From positions 73,328,501 to 73,392,500 of the forward strand of contig NC_084466.1 of the NCBI RefSeq assembly GCF_027409185.1: 64,000 bases of DNA, given 5' to 3'. Below the pieces are notes generated by a model. The model worked only from the letters and a program-made list of their open reading frames with translations. It did no database searches and was not told the origin of the DNA. How positions within the stretch are numbered: the first letter of the stretch is position 1; each line of letters opens with the position of its first letter. Below, piece after piece: positions 54,380-64,000 of the stretch. This DNA comes from Cynocephalus volans (taxonomy: Eukaryota; Chordata; Mammalia; Dermoptera; Cynocephalidae). A program made the position numbers and the translations under genes.

Positions 54380-55330
54380 TCCAGGTAAAGATGCAAAATG
54401 AAACTGGATCACAAAGTCTTATTTTTGATGAAACAAAAAAAAAAAAATCACAAGCAGCAACCACTCAGAAAAGGTTATGTACAATTTCATGGCATACTTC
54501 AAAAAGTGGAGGTTCAGGAATGAATGAAAACCCTAGTGCCATTTCTACTTTTCTAAAGCCATTTAGAAAAAGAAGGTGAATTTGCCAAATCTTGAGCTTT
54601 TTGCCAAATACTTTCCAATCTGGAAGAATCAAACTGAGAGAATGAGAAAGCACCTTTGGACAACATCAAACAATATACCTACCTGCCATCACACCATATG
54701 TCAGGATTTCAGCAGAAGCAAGGAAAATTGCTAGGGCTTGCCATTTTCAGGGCTTCAAGCTAAATTGGGGGCACAGATACATGTGGTTAGATCCGTTCTT
54801 CAATGGCATGTACACTTGTACAGGACTTGACAAAATCTCACAGTGGCGAGGAACCCAAGTAACCCAACAAAGCCACGTGGAGCTCCAGGGTCCCCTCCAA
54901 ACCCCCAGATGTAATACTGAGGCCTTGAAACTCTAGTTCAAGGGGGTAAAAATAGGTGCTACAAAAGGTAGAAGGAGAATGAATATCAAGAATTCACCTG
55001 TACTGAAGGAGAGCTGCCTGTATTAATCATGACAAAATGAAAAGAAATACATGGCAGCTACACCAACACATTATTGCAGAAAAAAGAATTAAAGGAAGTT
55101 TCATACAAAAGTAGGATGAACTTTATCTGAAAGACAATGTAATCCAAACAAAAGGATAAAATTATATGAGAGTATTTCAGCTAAAGAAATAATACCTAAT
55201 GAAAATAACCTCACACAGGTGTTTGAAGGTGAGGAGACAGAACAAGAGAATGATATGAAAAGAGAAATTACAGAACTAAGGAAACAATTTGAGGGCCAAA
55301 AGAAGATGAATAAATAGAACTATCCATGCA
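54380..55330. repeat. Possible HAL1/L1M ORF1-type relic
   Basis: Long A-rich coding-strand bias with fragments reading EITELRKQFEG-like near 55,260-55,310, as in LINE ORF1 coiled coils. Frames are broken. Weak evidence. Confidence 0.35.
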
Positions 55331-56171
55331 TGAAATAGACCTAGTTTAGAACTGCATATTATTATTATATAACTATTAAAATAATCCCTATTCATTACAG
55401 CAAAAACCAAACAACATAAGTTGTTTTCTATAAACATATAGAAAACCTTCCAAACAACAGAAAATTTAATAATTACAAAAAAAATCCTACTTTTCAGAAA
55501 TATTTCTTTAGTTTTACAATTTTTGAAGTATTATGTTTCTCCCCACACCATCACCCACTCCTTTTCCCCTTTATTTCTACACGTGTTTTTTAAATGTCAA
55601 ATTTTTAGCATCTGACTTTATGTCATTCTACAGTAGGGCAAAGAAAAATGATTTGGCCAAGGTTAGGGAGTGAACCAAACAATAAACAAACAAAAAAATA
55701 TGAACTTTCCTCTTTTGAATCCAGTTTCTTTATACTGCTGTACTCCAAAAAGGAAACAAGTTCTGATGCCATCTTTTTTCTTTATCATAATCCAATTTGC
55801 CACATTCTTATTGTATATGTTAAGAATTTTAAAGAATGAAAGCATATGATTTTTATCAAGCTGGTAATTCACAGCCTTGGTTTCATAGCACCTTAAGGTA
55901 TGTCTAATTATTTAAAAGGGCATCACAACTCAGTTAAAATAATTTCAATTCAGTTATTTTATCAGTGTGCATCATGTAACACTTTTTGGAGGAGGTAGAA
56001 AGGCAGTTAATTGATAGGTAGTTTAAGTTCCAAAACGCATAGTTTTTGGATCAACCCAGTGAAAAATATTTTTGAGTTGGGATTCCTATCTACTCATGAT
56101 TCTAATGAAGCTTATAGTCAGTTGAAGCTAACATGCATAGTGATTAGAAGGAATCTTCTTAATTAGCTAAT

Positions 56172-56356
56172 TCCAGTGTTGGCAAACTTTTTCTGTAAGG
56201 GGCCAGGTAGTAAATATTTTCAGCTTTAAAGCCACACAGTCTCCATGGTAGCTGCATTTGTAGCATGAAAGTAGACATAGACAGTGCATCCTTTATTTAC
56301 ACAAGCAAGCAGAAGACTATGTTTGGGCCATAGGCCGTAGTTTGCTGACCCTGGAT
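56172..56356 (+). mobile_element. hAT-Charlie-type MITE
   Basis: Begins agtgttggcaaactttttct, gtaaggggccaggtagtaaa and ends gggccataggccgtagtttg, ctgaccctgg, the paired termini of a well-known mammalian hAT MITE. Confidence 0.75.
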
Positions 56357-58282
56357 CTAATTCAGTCAGTTATCTGGTATTGGAAACTTTTCATAACTAC
56401 TGAGTGATCTTTCAGTCTCTGCTTGAATAGCTCTTTACATTAAGTGCAAATCTGTCTCCTTTTAGTTGGTTCTGTCTTTTGTAGCTATACAAAATAGTCT
56501 ACTCCACTACTTTGTGACACCCTTTAGAGAGTCAAAGCTGTTTTTTATGTGTCTTCTCTATTTTAGGCTGTCATTAGTTCTTCCAGTTTTTAAACATAGC
56601 ATATTTCTTTTTCTTATCATCCTCATAATTTTCCATTGAAGATGCTTCAGTTTGTGTGGCTTTGGTTACCACATTACATCGTTACCTCATACTGCCAGCT
56701 CTTTTTCATGTGTTGCCTTTGAACCTTGTCTCCATCCCTGTGCTGGTGTGGTATGATTTTTTTTCCTGTGTTCTTTTGCTTTGTTTTGTTCAAAAGTGGA
56801 AGTGTGGCTGTTTATCTCTACTAAACTTCAGCTTGTTAGATTTTGGTCTCTAAAGATACACGTTCTTATTCTATCTTTAATGCAATAGCTGTTCCCTTCT
56901 CAATTTATTTAAGCCACAGATTTGATAAGCATGCCTTGCATATATTCCCTTAAACCTTAATAAAAATAGTGACTGGAACAGTTCTGAAAATAATGAGACA
57001 GGAACATGGATTTCTTCAATAATTATATGACTGACTCACTAGATGGCAGTAGTTAACTTAAATGTCTTTTACAATATTGTTTTGAGTAATTTTTCAAAGT
57101 CCATTTTTCAGTGATTTCTCTTTTCTCAGCTGATTTTTTTAAAATCATAGTTCCTCTTAGAGTAACCAGGTTACATATTCTGGTCTTAGAAAAGTTACCT
57201 GCAATTTCTTGTCTGAAGATAATTGTTCTTTTAAGGTTTTAAGCTAAATGTAAATAATTTAAGTTGAGTTTTGTATGAACATACAAATAAAATAGGGCAT
57301 TTACATTTAGTTCCAAGTATTTTATTTATCTTTTCCCACATCTTTCTTTTTTTTTATGCAAAGCTCTCCTCCCAGCTTTTCAGTTTCCTAAACAGTGGTT
57401 ATTTTACCTCATTTAATAAAAATATGTGTGGTTTTGTAGTAATTTTTCTAAGCAAAGTATATGATGATCATTAACTTGTTCAGTGGCTCAACTATTCTAA
57501 ATAGAATAAAAAAATCTCTGAACAAGCAAAAGAGATGACAGAAAGTCTGATTCCATAATAATAGAGTAATTCTTCAGCATAATTTAGATTTTAAATTCTT
57601 ATTTAGACATACTTCTAACAAGTTTAGTTTTTAGGTTTTTAAGCCCACAAATGACTAGAGGTAACGGATATAAAGTGATACGGAGTAAAATTAAATTGAG
57701 AAAAACTGTAGGAAATAGATATTGACCACACATACTCATTTAACTCAGTCTGGAGTGATTCCTTACTAATGAACCTAAGTGTTCCTTTGTCTTCAATATT
57801 GGTAATACTTGGCACATTGCAGTTTTGGTATATCAACGTTTCCTATGTGTATGCATGGTTTGGTTGTTCCTTAAAAGAATATGACAATTACTGCTTCTCT
57901 TTTTTGTGTGTGTGGACCATGTGGGCAAGTGTAAGGGGCTAGTATATTTGTTTCACCCTCTCAATATGTGGGCAGAAGGCCAAGCTTCCAAAAAAGAACC
58001 TTTAACTTCCAAAATCACTTTTTTTATAGACCATGCAGTTACACTAGCATATTGCTGAGATCTTTGTGAAAATCAAATAAGGCAGAATGCAAAAATAAAA
58101 GGGAAATTTTGAAAAGGTAAAAAGAGGTAGACTGTACATAAAACTGTTAGGAAAATCTGTTTCAGCAGATCTCAAGTGTGTTTCCCACATCATTGAAGAA
58201 GGTGCCTCAGGACTAGAGCTGCCTATCAGAGCAGGGGTTTAATGCCAGAAAACTTAGTCCTGAAGTGGGTATCTCCTAGAAC

Positions 58283-58492
58283 AGGGAACAGCAAACTTTT
58301 TCTGAAAAGGGCCAGAGAAGAACTATTTTAGGCTTTGTGAATCACATGTGGTCTCTGTAGCAATACTCTTCTTCCTTTTTTTTTTTTTTTCCCCTTAAAA
58401 ATCTTTAAAAATATAAAAACCTTTTTTAGCTCATAGGCCATTCAAAAATAGGCTGGATTTGACCCACAGGCCATAGTTTACTGACCCCTATT
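58283..58492 (+). mobile_element. hAT-Charlie-type MITE with poly-T insertion
   Basis: agggaacagcaaactttttc, gggccagagaagaactattt on the left; tggatttgacccacaggcca, tagtttactgacccct on the right. T-rich tract at 58375-58392. Same family as 56172. Confidence 0.75.
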
Positions 58493-58784
58493 CTAGAAGA
58501 TTGAAACCTTTATCTCAATAAGCACAATTTGTGCTGACTGCAGAAGTTTTCAGAAATTTAATATCCCCATGATTGTCAAGAGGAAATACTTTTAATTTAA
58601 AAGGCAGGAAAGTATGAAAGATTTTAGAATGATTTATACTGAAAAGATTAAAATTTTGGTTCTTAAAGAGATATGGTCCTGTTAAGGTAGAAATTGGCTC
58701 ATGTGGAACTGTTCATCTATAGTAATAAAACAGAATTTAGGAAAGTATTGTCCAAATTAATCACTGCTATCTGTTTCAGTGGAA

Positions 58785-58885
58785 GCTAAATTTCATCAGA
58801 AGGGGCCTTATCATTGCATCTCCAGTGCCTAGAGTAATGCAAATAGTAGGTGCTCAATAACTATTTGTGGAACAAATGAATACTA
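58785..58885 (+). repeat. L2 LINE 3' end
   Basis: catctccagtgcctagagta, then aatagtaggtgctcaataac and tatttgtggaacaaatgaat. Confidence 0.6.
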
Positions 58886-59499
58886 CTGTATATAATTTCT
58901 AAGGGAAAAGCAACAGGTTACATAAAAAAATATAGTCATAAATAGTACCCAAAAACCAAATTCTCATGGTATGTATGGCTAAAATATGCCAAATTTATAT
59001 AACTTCTCATCTGGATTCAGCAAAACATTATTAAGAGATAGAGGGTCAACTGATTAAAAAAAAATGCTATCAGTGTGGCAACTGGTAAGGAGAAAAAGGA
59101 TGTAGCATTCAGATGTATGATAGGGTTTTTGTTTTGTTTTATTGATTATTTGTTTTTAAAACACTTTTTTAATAAAAGCATCACTAACACATTGTAGAAA
59201 GATTAGAAACAACCTAAAGGAGGAAAACAACCAACCACATCCTATCACCCAGAAATAACCAGTGTTAATATTTTTTTAATGGACCATTTCCTCTGAATAT
59301 TTGTATTTTAACAACATAATAGAGTTCTGAATATACTAATATAAAAGCATAAAGACTCACCATGGAATAGTTGGTGGTAAATAAGGAAAAACTTTGAAAA
59401 GTTATTTCCATCATGCCCTTATCTCTAAACGGATTTCAACATGTGTAACCATCCTATATAGATAGATGTTAACATACTTTCATACATTTTATTTTTTTA

Positions 59500-59640
59500 T
59501 TTTAATTTTTAAACTGTGTATTTTGAACACACCCAGAAGTACAGTGAAAAGTATGATAAACCCCTACTCACCCATCATCCAGCTTCGACAATTACCAATA
59601 TCTGACATAATTCTTCCTCTTTTTTAAAGTAAATTCTATT
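59500..59640. repeat. Ancient L1-related fragment
   Basis: gtacagtgaaaagtatgata, cctactcacccatcatccag and cttcgacaattaccaatatc resemble the same old repeat as at 16480. The U6 pseudogene follows it directly. Confidence 0.45.
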
Positions 59641-59660
59641 TCTTTCCTTCTTTTTTCCTT

Positions 59661-59766
59661 TTAATGTGGAATACTTCACAGATTTGCCTGTTGTCCTTGC
59701 ACAGGGGCCATGTTAATCTTCTTGGTATCGTTCCAGTTTTAGTATATGTGCTGCCTAAGCGAGCAC
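59661..59766 (-). pseudogene. U6 snRNA pseudogene
   Basis: The minus strand starts GTGCTCGCTTAGGCAGCACA, then tatactaaaactggaacgat and accaagaagattaacatggc, closely following U6 with scattered substitutions (for example CTTAGG for CTTCGG) and a one-base loss. No pol III upstream promoter (PSE/TATA) is evident, and the copy number of U6 retrocopies in mammals is high. Confidence 0.9.
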
Positions 59767-60088
59767 AAAAATTCTATTTCTTATAGTAAGGCCATTTGGA
59801 GAAACCTTAAGAATTGCTACAGTTTAAATGTATTCTTTTAACATGTAACATTAAGCTTTATAGCTCTATTTTGGTTTCCAATTTAGTTGTAATCACAACA
59901 TGAGAAGCTATTGTATGCCACATGAAATTTTGCGAACTAATTCTAACCATAACATTTTCTTACAAATGAACTATACAGTAATAATTCACTTTTCATCAAT
60001 AAGAAGAAAAAGAATGTTGCCAAGTTTATCTGTTGAGTCTGTGCAAATTGATCTGATACTTTTATAGACACCTGTCAACCCACTAATA

Positions 60089-60170
60089 CAAGGATACTTC
60101 AAAAAGTATGTGGAAAAATTCATATTATCTTTTAATTCCATGTTTCTACAAACTTTTTGAAGTACCCTCA
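60089..60170. mobile_element. Palindromic ~82-bp MITE, copy 3, TA-flanked
   Basis: caaggatacttcaaaaagta on the left pairs with the complement of aactttttgaagtaccctca. TA lies at 60087-60088 and 60171-60172. The middle (attcatattatcttttaatt) matches copy 2. Confidence 0.8.
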
Positions 60171-60829
60171 TACATATCCATTGACCCAGCTTTGAAGAAT
60201 TTATCTTAAGGGAACTATTAAGAATGTGTATAAAAATAATTTCTCAAGGATTTTTAATTTGTTTTTTAAATATAACTGTTTTTTAATAAGAGAAAAAAAT
60301 TGGAAACAATTTAAAATGTCTAGTATTAAGTTACACTGGTTAAGTTTATTATTATATAGGATGGCTGTTTATTTTACATAACTAAGTGAAAAAAGCAAAT
60401 TATAAGCATCTGGCTATATGTAGATAGATGTGTAATAATGTTATCACATATATTTATATTTTATGTATATATAAAGTAATGTGTTAACATTGGTAGTCAA
60501 TGGATAATGGATATCTGCTTTAAATTGTTTTTAGATTAATTTTATTATTTGTTTTTAACAACGAACCTATATTGCATTTGAGAAAAGGGAGAGAAGGATT
60601 TTTTTTTAATCAAAACTTTTTAAAAAACTTTTTCTTAACTCTACTTTGTGACATATAACAACTTTCCCATTTCTGTTTATATTGGATGAGTATGACTGAT
60701 TTTACTAATTTCTATACTGATTCAGCTTTGTTTTTATATCTCTACTTCATTAGGAGCCAATTTTGTCTTTCAAATACATTTGCCAATTCTGTTTCCAATT
60801 CAGTATGTTTCTTAACTGTGGATGTAGAG

Positions 60830-61010
60830 TTCAAATAGGTTTAGATTCAAATTTCATGGGACCTTGGGCAAGTTAATCCATCCACCTCACTTACGTCTTC
60901 TGTGACAGCTGGGTAATGAGATCCAACTTCATAATCCTGAGGTAGTGCTTAAGATAAAAAAAATGTATGTCGAGTGTTTAGCATGTGTTCAGCACTCAAT
61001 AATCAGTACC
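60830..61010 (+). repeat. MIR SINE, diverged
   Basis: gggaccttgggcaagttaat, cttctgtgacagctgggtaa and agcatgtgttcagcactcaa. Confidence 0.55.
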
Positions 61011-61682
61011 TCTCCTTATTAAATTTAGTCTTTGTGCTTGATTTTCTCCATCAGAGCTAATTGCAGTGTTACCCTTTATGACTGTTGTTGTAAATTGAAT
61101 CTGCTTCTAGTCTATTCTTTCTCTCCAGTGAATTGTGAGAAAAATACTTAACTTAAAAGGTACTAGGAAAAAGAGATTCTGATTAAGTATTTCTTTGCTT
61201 ACTACCTTTTACCACTTTTCAGAATGAACTGTCATAATTACTTAAATCTTCATTTAAAAAAACCATAATAAATTCAGCTATACTGCCAAAGAAGCTTAGA
61301 AGAAAGAGATTCTGTGTCTACATACATTTTTTAATATGGGCAATTTTTAAAACAAGACTGTCCTTCATCCCTGAAGAACAACTAACTTTTTGAAAAGTAT
61401 TTAGATTAATTCCACCTGATAGATCAATATCAGGGATTCAGTTCTTACATCATAATTCTTCAGATACACAAAGCTCTCTTGAAAGCTGGTAGGGACATGC
61501 TGGGGGAAAAAATGAGATTTTAAATGAAAGCTTTTGGTTTGTTTTTAGTTAAATGATACTTTTAACTCTACTCATGAATCTCTGAAAGGTGGAAGGGTGT
61601 CCTTTTTTATCTGTTGCTCAGTAATGTTACTGCTCTTTTGGGGTTCAAAGTTGAAGCTTATTTGCCAAATGCAATCTGATTT

Positions 61683-61735
61683 TTTTTTTTTTTTTTTTTT
61701 TTTGGCAGCTGGCTGGTAAGGGGTATCTGAACTTT
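61683..61735 (-). mobile_element. tRNA SINE 3' fragment with 22-nt T tract
   Basis: After a T run, ggcagctggctggtaagggg and tatctgaactttt are the complement of the SINE 3' end. The 5' part is missing. Confidence 0.65.
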
Positions 61736-63119
61736 TAATGCAGTTCTTTAAGAAAATTGTTCTCTGTCTTCCCACCCTAAGTACCTCTGCCAGAAAAAGA
61801 AGGGAAGAAATTATTCTTACTACGAAATAATAGATAAAGCATATAACAAATAATTTCCAAAAGAAAATATAAGATGGCTAATAAACATTCCCCATTACCT
61901 TTGTATTTTTTTTAAAAAGTACATTAGATTACATGTGGTTAAATTTTCACCTTATCAAATTTAGCAAATTTAAAATTAAAATAATTAGAATTGACAAAGA
62001 TTTGATGAAATAGTCAATATCATACCCAGTTAGTGGGAATGTAGAGAACCTTTTAAAGAATGTGACCCATAAGCATTAAAAAACATTCAGACTTTTAACT
62101 TAGTATTCTACCTCTATGACTTTCTCCAAAGAAAGAAATCCAAAATACAGATAACAGTTTTATATTCAGAGTTGTTTCTTTAGGCAACTTTATAATGAAA
62201 TTTGAAATAGTTGATGAATAGACAAACAGTTATGGTAAATCTATACAATGAAATATTATGTTGCCTGTACAATTGACACAAAAAAGAAAGACTACTGTGC
62301 AACACTGCTATGACAAGTTCTTGAAAATAATCAAACCTGAATCTTAGCAAGCCTCTAAATCCAACTACCAGTTCACAGGAAATACAGGGGACAGAAGAAC
62401 ATGTTAAATGTCCCCGTGGGAGTGTAATCAGCAAAAGCCAAAACCTAGGAAACTCCACAGGATAAATGATGTTCAACAAATAATACAAGACATAAATTTA
62501 AAAGAAGTAGGGGAAGCCCATGGGTAAAAGAAATATCAACCAATTTGGGTGGATTTTATTTGACTGTTGATTCAAATAACCTGAAAAACATCTATGAGAT
62601 AATTGGGCAAATTTGAAAACTATATCTGATGGTATTAAGGAGTTATTATTAATGTTTTAGTTATGATAGTGGTATTATGATTGAAATATATATATCAGTT
62701 TGTAATATATGATGTGTAGAATTTGTTTCAAAATAATCCCAGGTTGGGTGGAATGGTGGTGAGGGCTTTACACAAAGCAAGATTGGCATGCGTTGATAAT
62801 TATTAAAGCCAGGTGGTAGGTACATGGGCATCATTCTCCTAGTCTATTTTTGTGTACGTTTGAAAATACTCATAGTAAAAAGTTTAAAAACAATGAACTT
62901 GAACATGAGAAAGTTTTAGGTGAAAAAGAACATGATATATATGAGTAAATTTCAGCTATGATTCTTTTTAAATGCAGAGAAAATACACACGGAAATATAC
63001 AAAATGTTATAACAGTGACTGCTTTTAGGTAGTGAGATAATACATACCTTTTTAAAATAATGTTTTGTCATATAGATGTAAATTTATATCCTTGGCAATT
63101 TCTTTGTAATGAGCATTTT

Positions 63120-63267
63120 AAAATTTTATTTATTTTCATGAATTGTTCAAAATTCAAATGGTGTAAGAAGATATACAGTGAAACTAGCTCTACCCTTCAT
63201 TTCTCAGTTATCTCCAGAAGTAACTAGTGTTATCCATTCTATTTCTTTTATCAGGAAGATGCGTATC

Positions 63268-63299
<32 letters not shown>

Positions 63300-64000
63300 G
63301 AGAAAATTACAAATCGTAGCATACTATATACACTGTTTCCTTGTTGTTTTCACTTAACAATGTATGTTGGAGATTGGGCCATATTTAAACGTAAAAGTGC
63401 TTCCTCTTTCTTCACAGCTTCATAGCTGGTCCCTTTGGATGGACATGCAGGTTTGCAGCTTCAAATAATACTGAAATGATTAACCCAGCATGAAAGTCAT
63501 TTCACACATATGTAAATATATTTATAGGAAGAATTGTTGGAATTGCTGGCTCAAGTTAAATGTATATTTGTAATTTTGATAACTTTTCAAATCACTATCC
63601 ATAGAGAATGTGCAGGCACAATACGGTAGACACTGATAGGTATAAGTGTGATAGAGGATCTTTTCAGTTAAGAGCTATTTTTACTTCCTCTTTTGTGAAC
63701 TCTGTTCATAGCCTTTGCCTCTTTTCCAGTTGGATTGTTGGATACATTTCTTAATTTGTAGAAGCACCTTATGCATTTTGGAAATTAGCCTTTTACCTGT
63801 GATATAAATTGCCAACATTTTCCCCCAACTTATTTGTCTTTTAACTTTAAATATGGTTGGATTTTTGTTTTTTAAATTTTATTATCAAATCGATCTATCT
63901 TTTTTTCTGAGTTTTGTGCACTTGTGCCTTCCTTGAGATCATTTAAAAAGTGATTTTTATTTTACACTTAAATCTTCAGTATATCTAGAATATATCATAG
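63120..64000. repeat. L1M-like sequence at the window edge with (TCTTT)n
   Basis: gcctttgcctcttttccagt, tggattgttggatacatttc, tagccttttacctgtgatat and caacttatttgtcttttaac are the complement of an L1 ORF2/3' UTR region. A tcttt simple repeat lies at 63266-63290. Confidence 0.5.

Larger units (their letters stand above)
54058..64000 (+). other. ALG5 intron 6 (open-ended), at least 9.9 kb
   Basis: No ALG5 exon is found after 54,057. Recognised content: possible LINE ORF1-like debris (54,380-55,330), two hAT MITEs, a U6 pseudogene, a palindromic MITE, a MIR, a SINE fragment and L1-like sequence at the right edge. The rest is AT-rich and unassigned. Confidence 0.7.

Noticed and set aside
59661..59766. 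Functional U6 snRNA gene
   Set aside because: Multiple substitutions and an indel relative to U6, and no PSE/TATA arrangement seen upstream.

Overview
This is a 64 kb window of mammalian nuclear DNA: AT-rich, intron-dominated and full of interspersed repeats. It holds three neighbouring housekeeping genes. I recognised all three by reading their exons against protein sequences I remember from human: SUPT20H (+, 3' part), EXOSC8 (-, complete) and ALG5 (+, 5' part). The tRNA-Ile-derived SINEs, in monomeric and dimeric forms, are abundant. Alu is absent. These SINEs match what I remember of the CYN family of colugos (Dermoptera, e.g. Galeopterus). A colugo source is therefore my best inference (about 0.7), but it was not checked against a database.

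Region by region: 1-29,520 is SUPT20H, a SAGA coactivator subunit. It has 21 coding exons in view, the 5' end lies before the window, and the exons join into one uninterrupted frame of 803 codons plus stop. 29,625-37,400 is EXOSC8 on the minus strand, an RNase PH-like subunit of the RNA exosome. It has 11 coding exons and 276 codons, the length I remember for human. SUPT20H and EXOSC8 converge, with stop codons 379 bp apart. 37,384-38,691 is a GC-rich head-to-head promoter region between EXOSC8 and ALG5. It now carries a tRNA-SINE, L1 3' ends and an inverted-repeat DNA element. From 38,692 onward is ALG5, the ER dolichyl-phosphate glucosyltransferase. Six coding exons (187 codons) are in view, and the last 9.9 kb is intron with no further exon found.

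The introns hold about 15 tRNA-Ile SINEs (several with perfect target-site duplications), two antisense L1s, L2 and MIR relics, hAT-Charlie and Tigger-type elements, three ~82 bp palindromic TA-flanked MITEs, a U6 snRNA pseudogene and a compound GT/GA/GGGGA microsatellite that arose inside an L1 3' UTR.

The genes do not form a pathway: SUPT20H acts in transcription, EXOSC8 in RNA decay and ALG5 in N-glycosylation. What they share is neighbourhood architecture. I saw no sign of a new multi-gene system. The observations most worth checking are two tailless insertions of a 5' tRNA-half, both ending at the anticodon loop; a GC-AG intron and a perfect TISU start element in EXOSC8; an overlapping uORF in ALG5; a possible alternative last exon of SUPT20H; and the palindromic MITE family.
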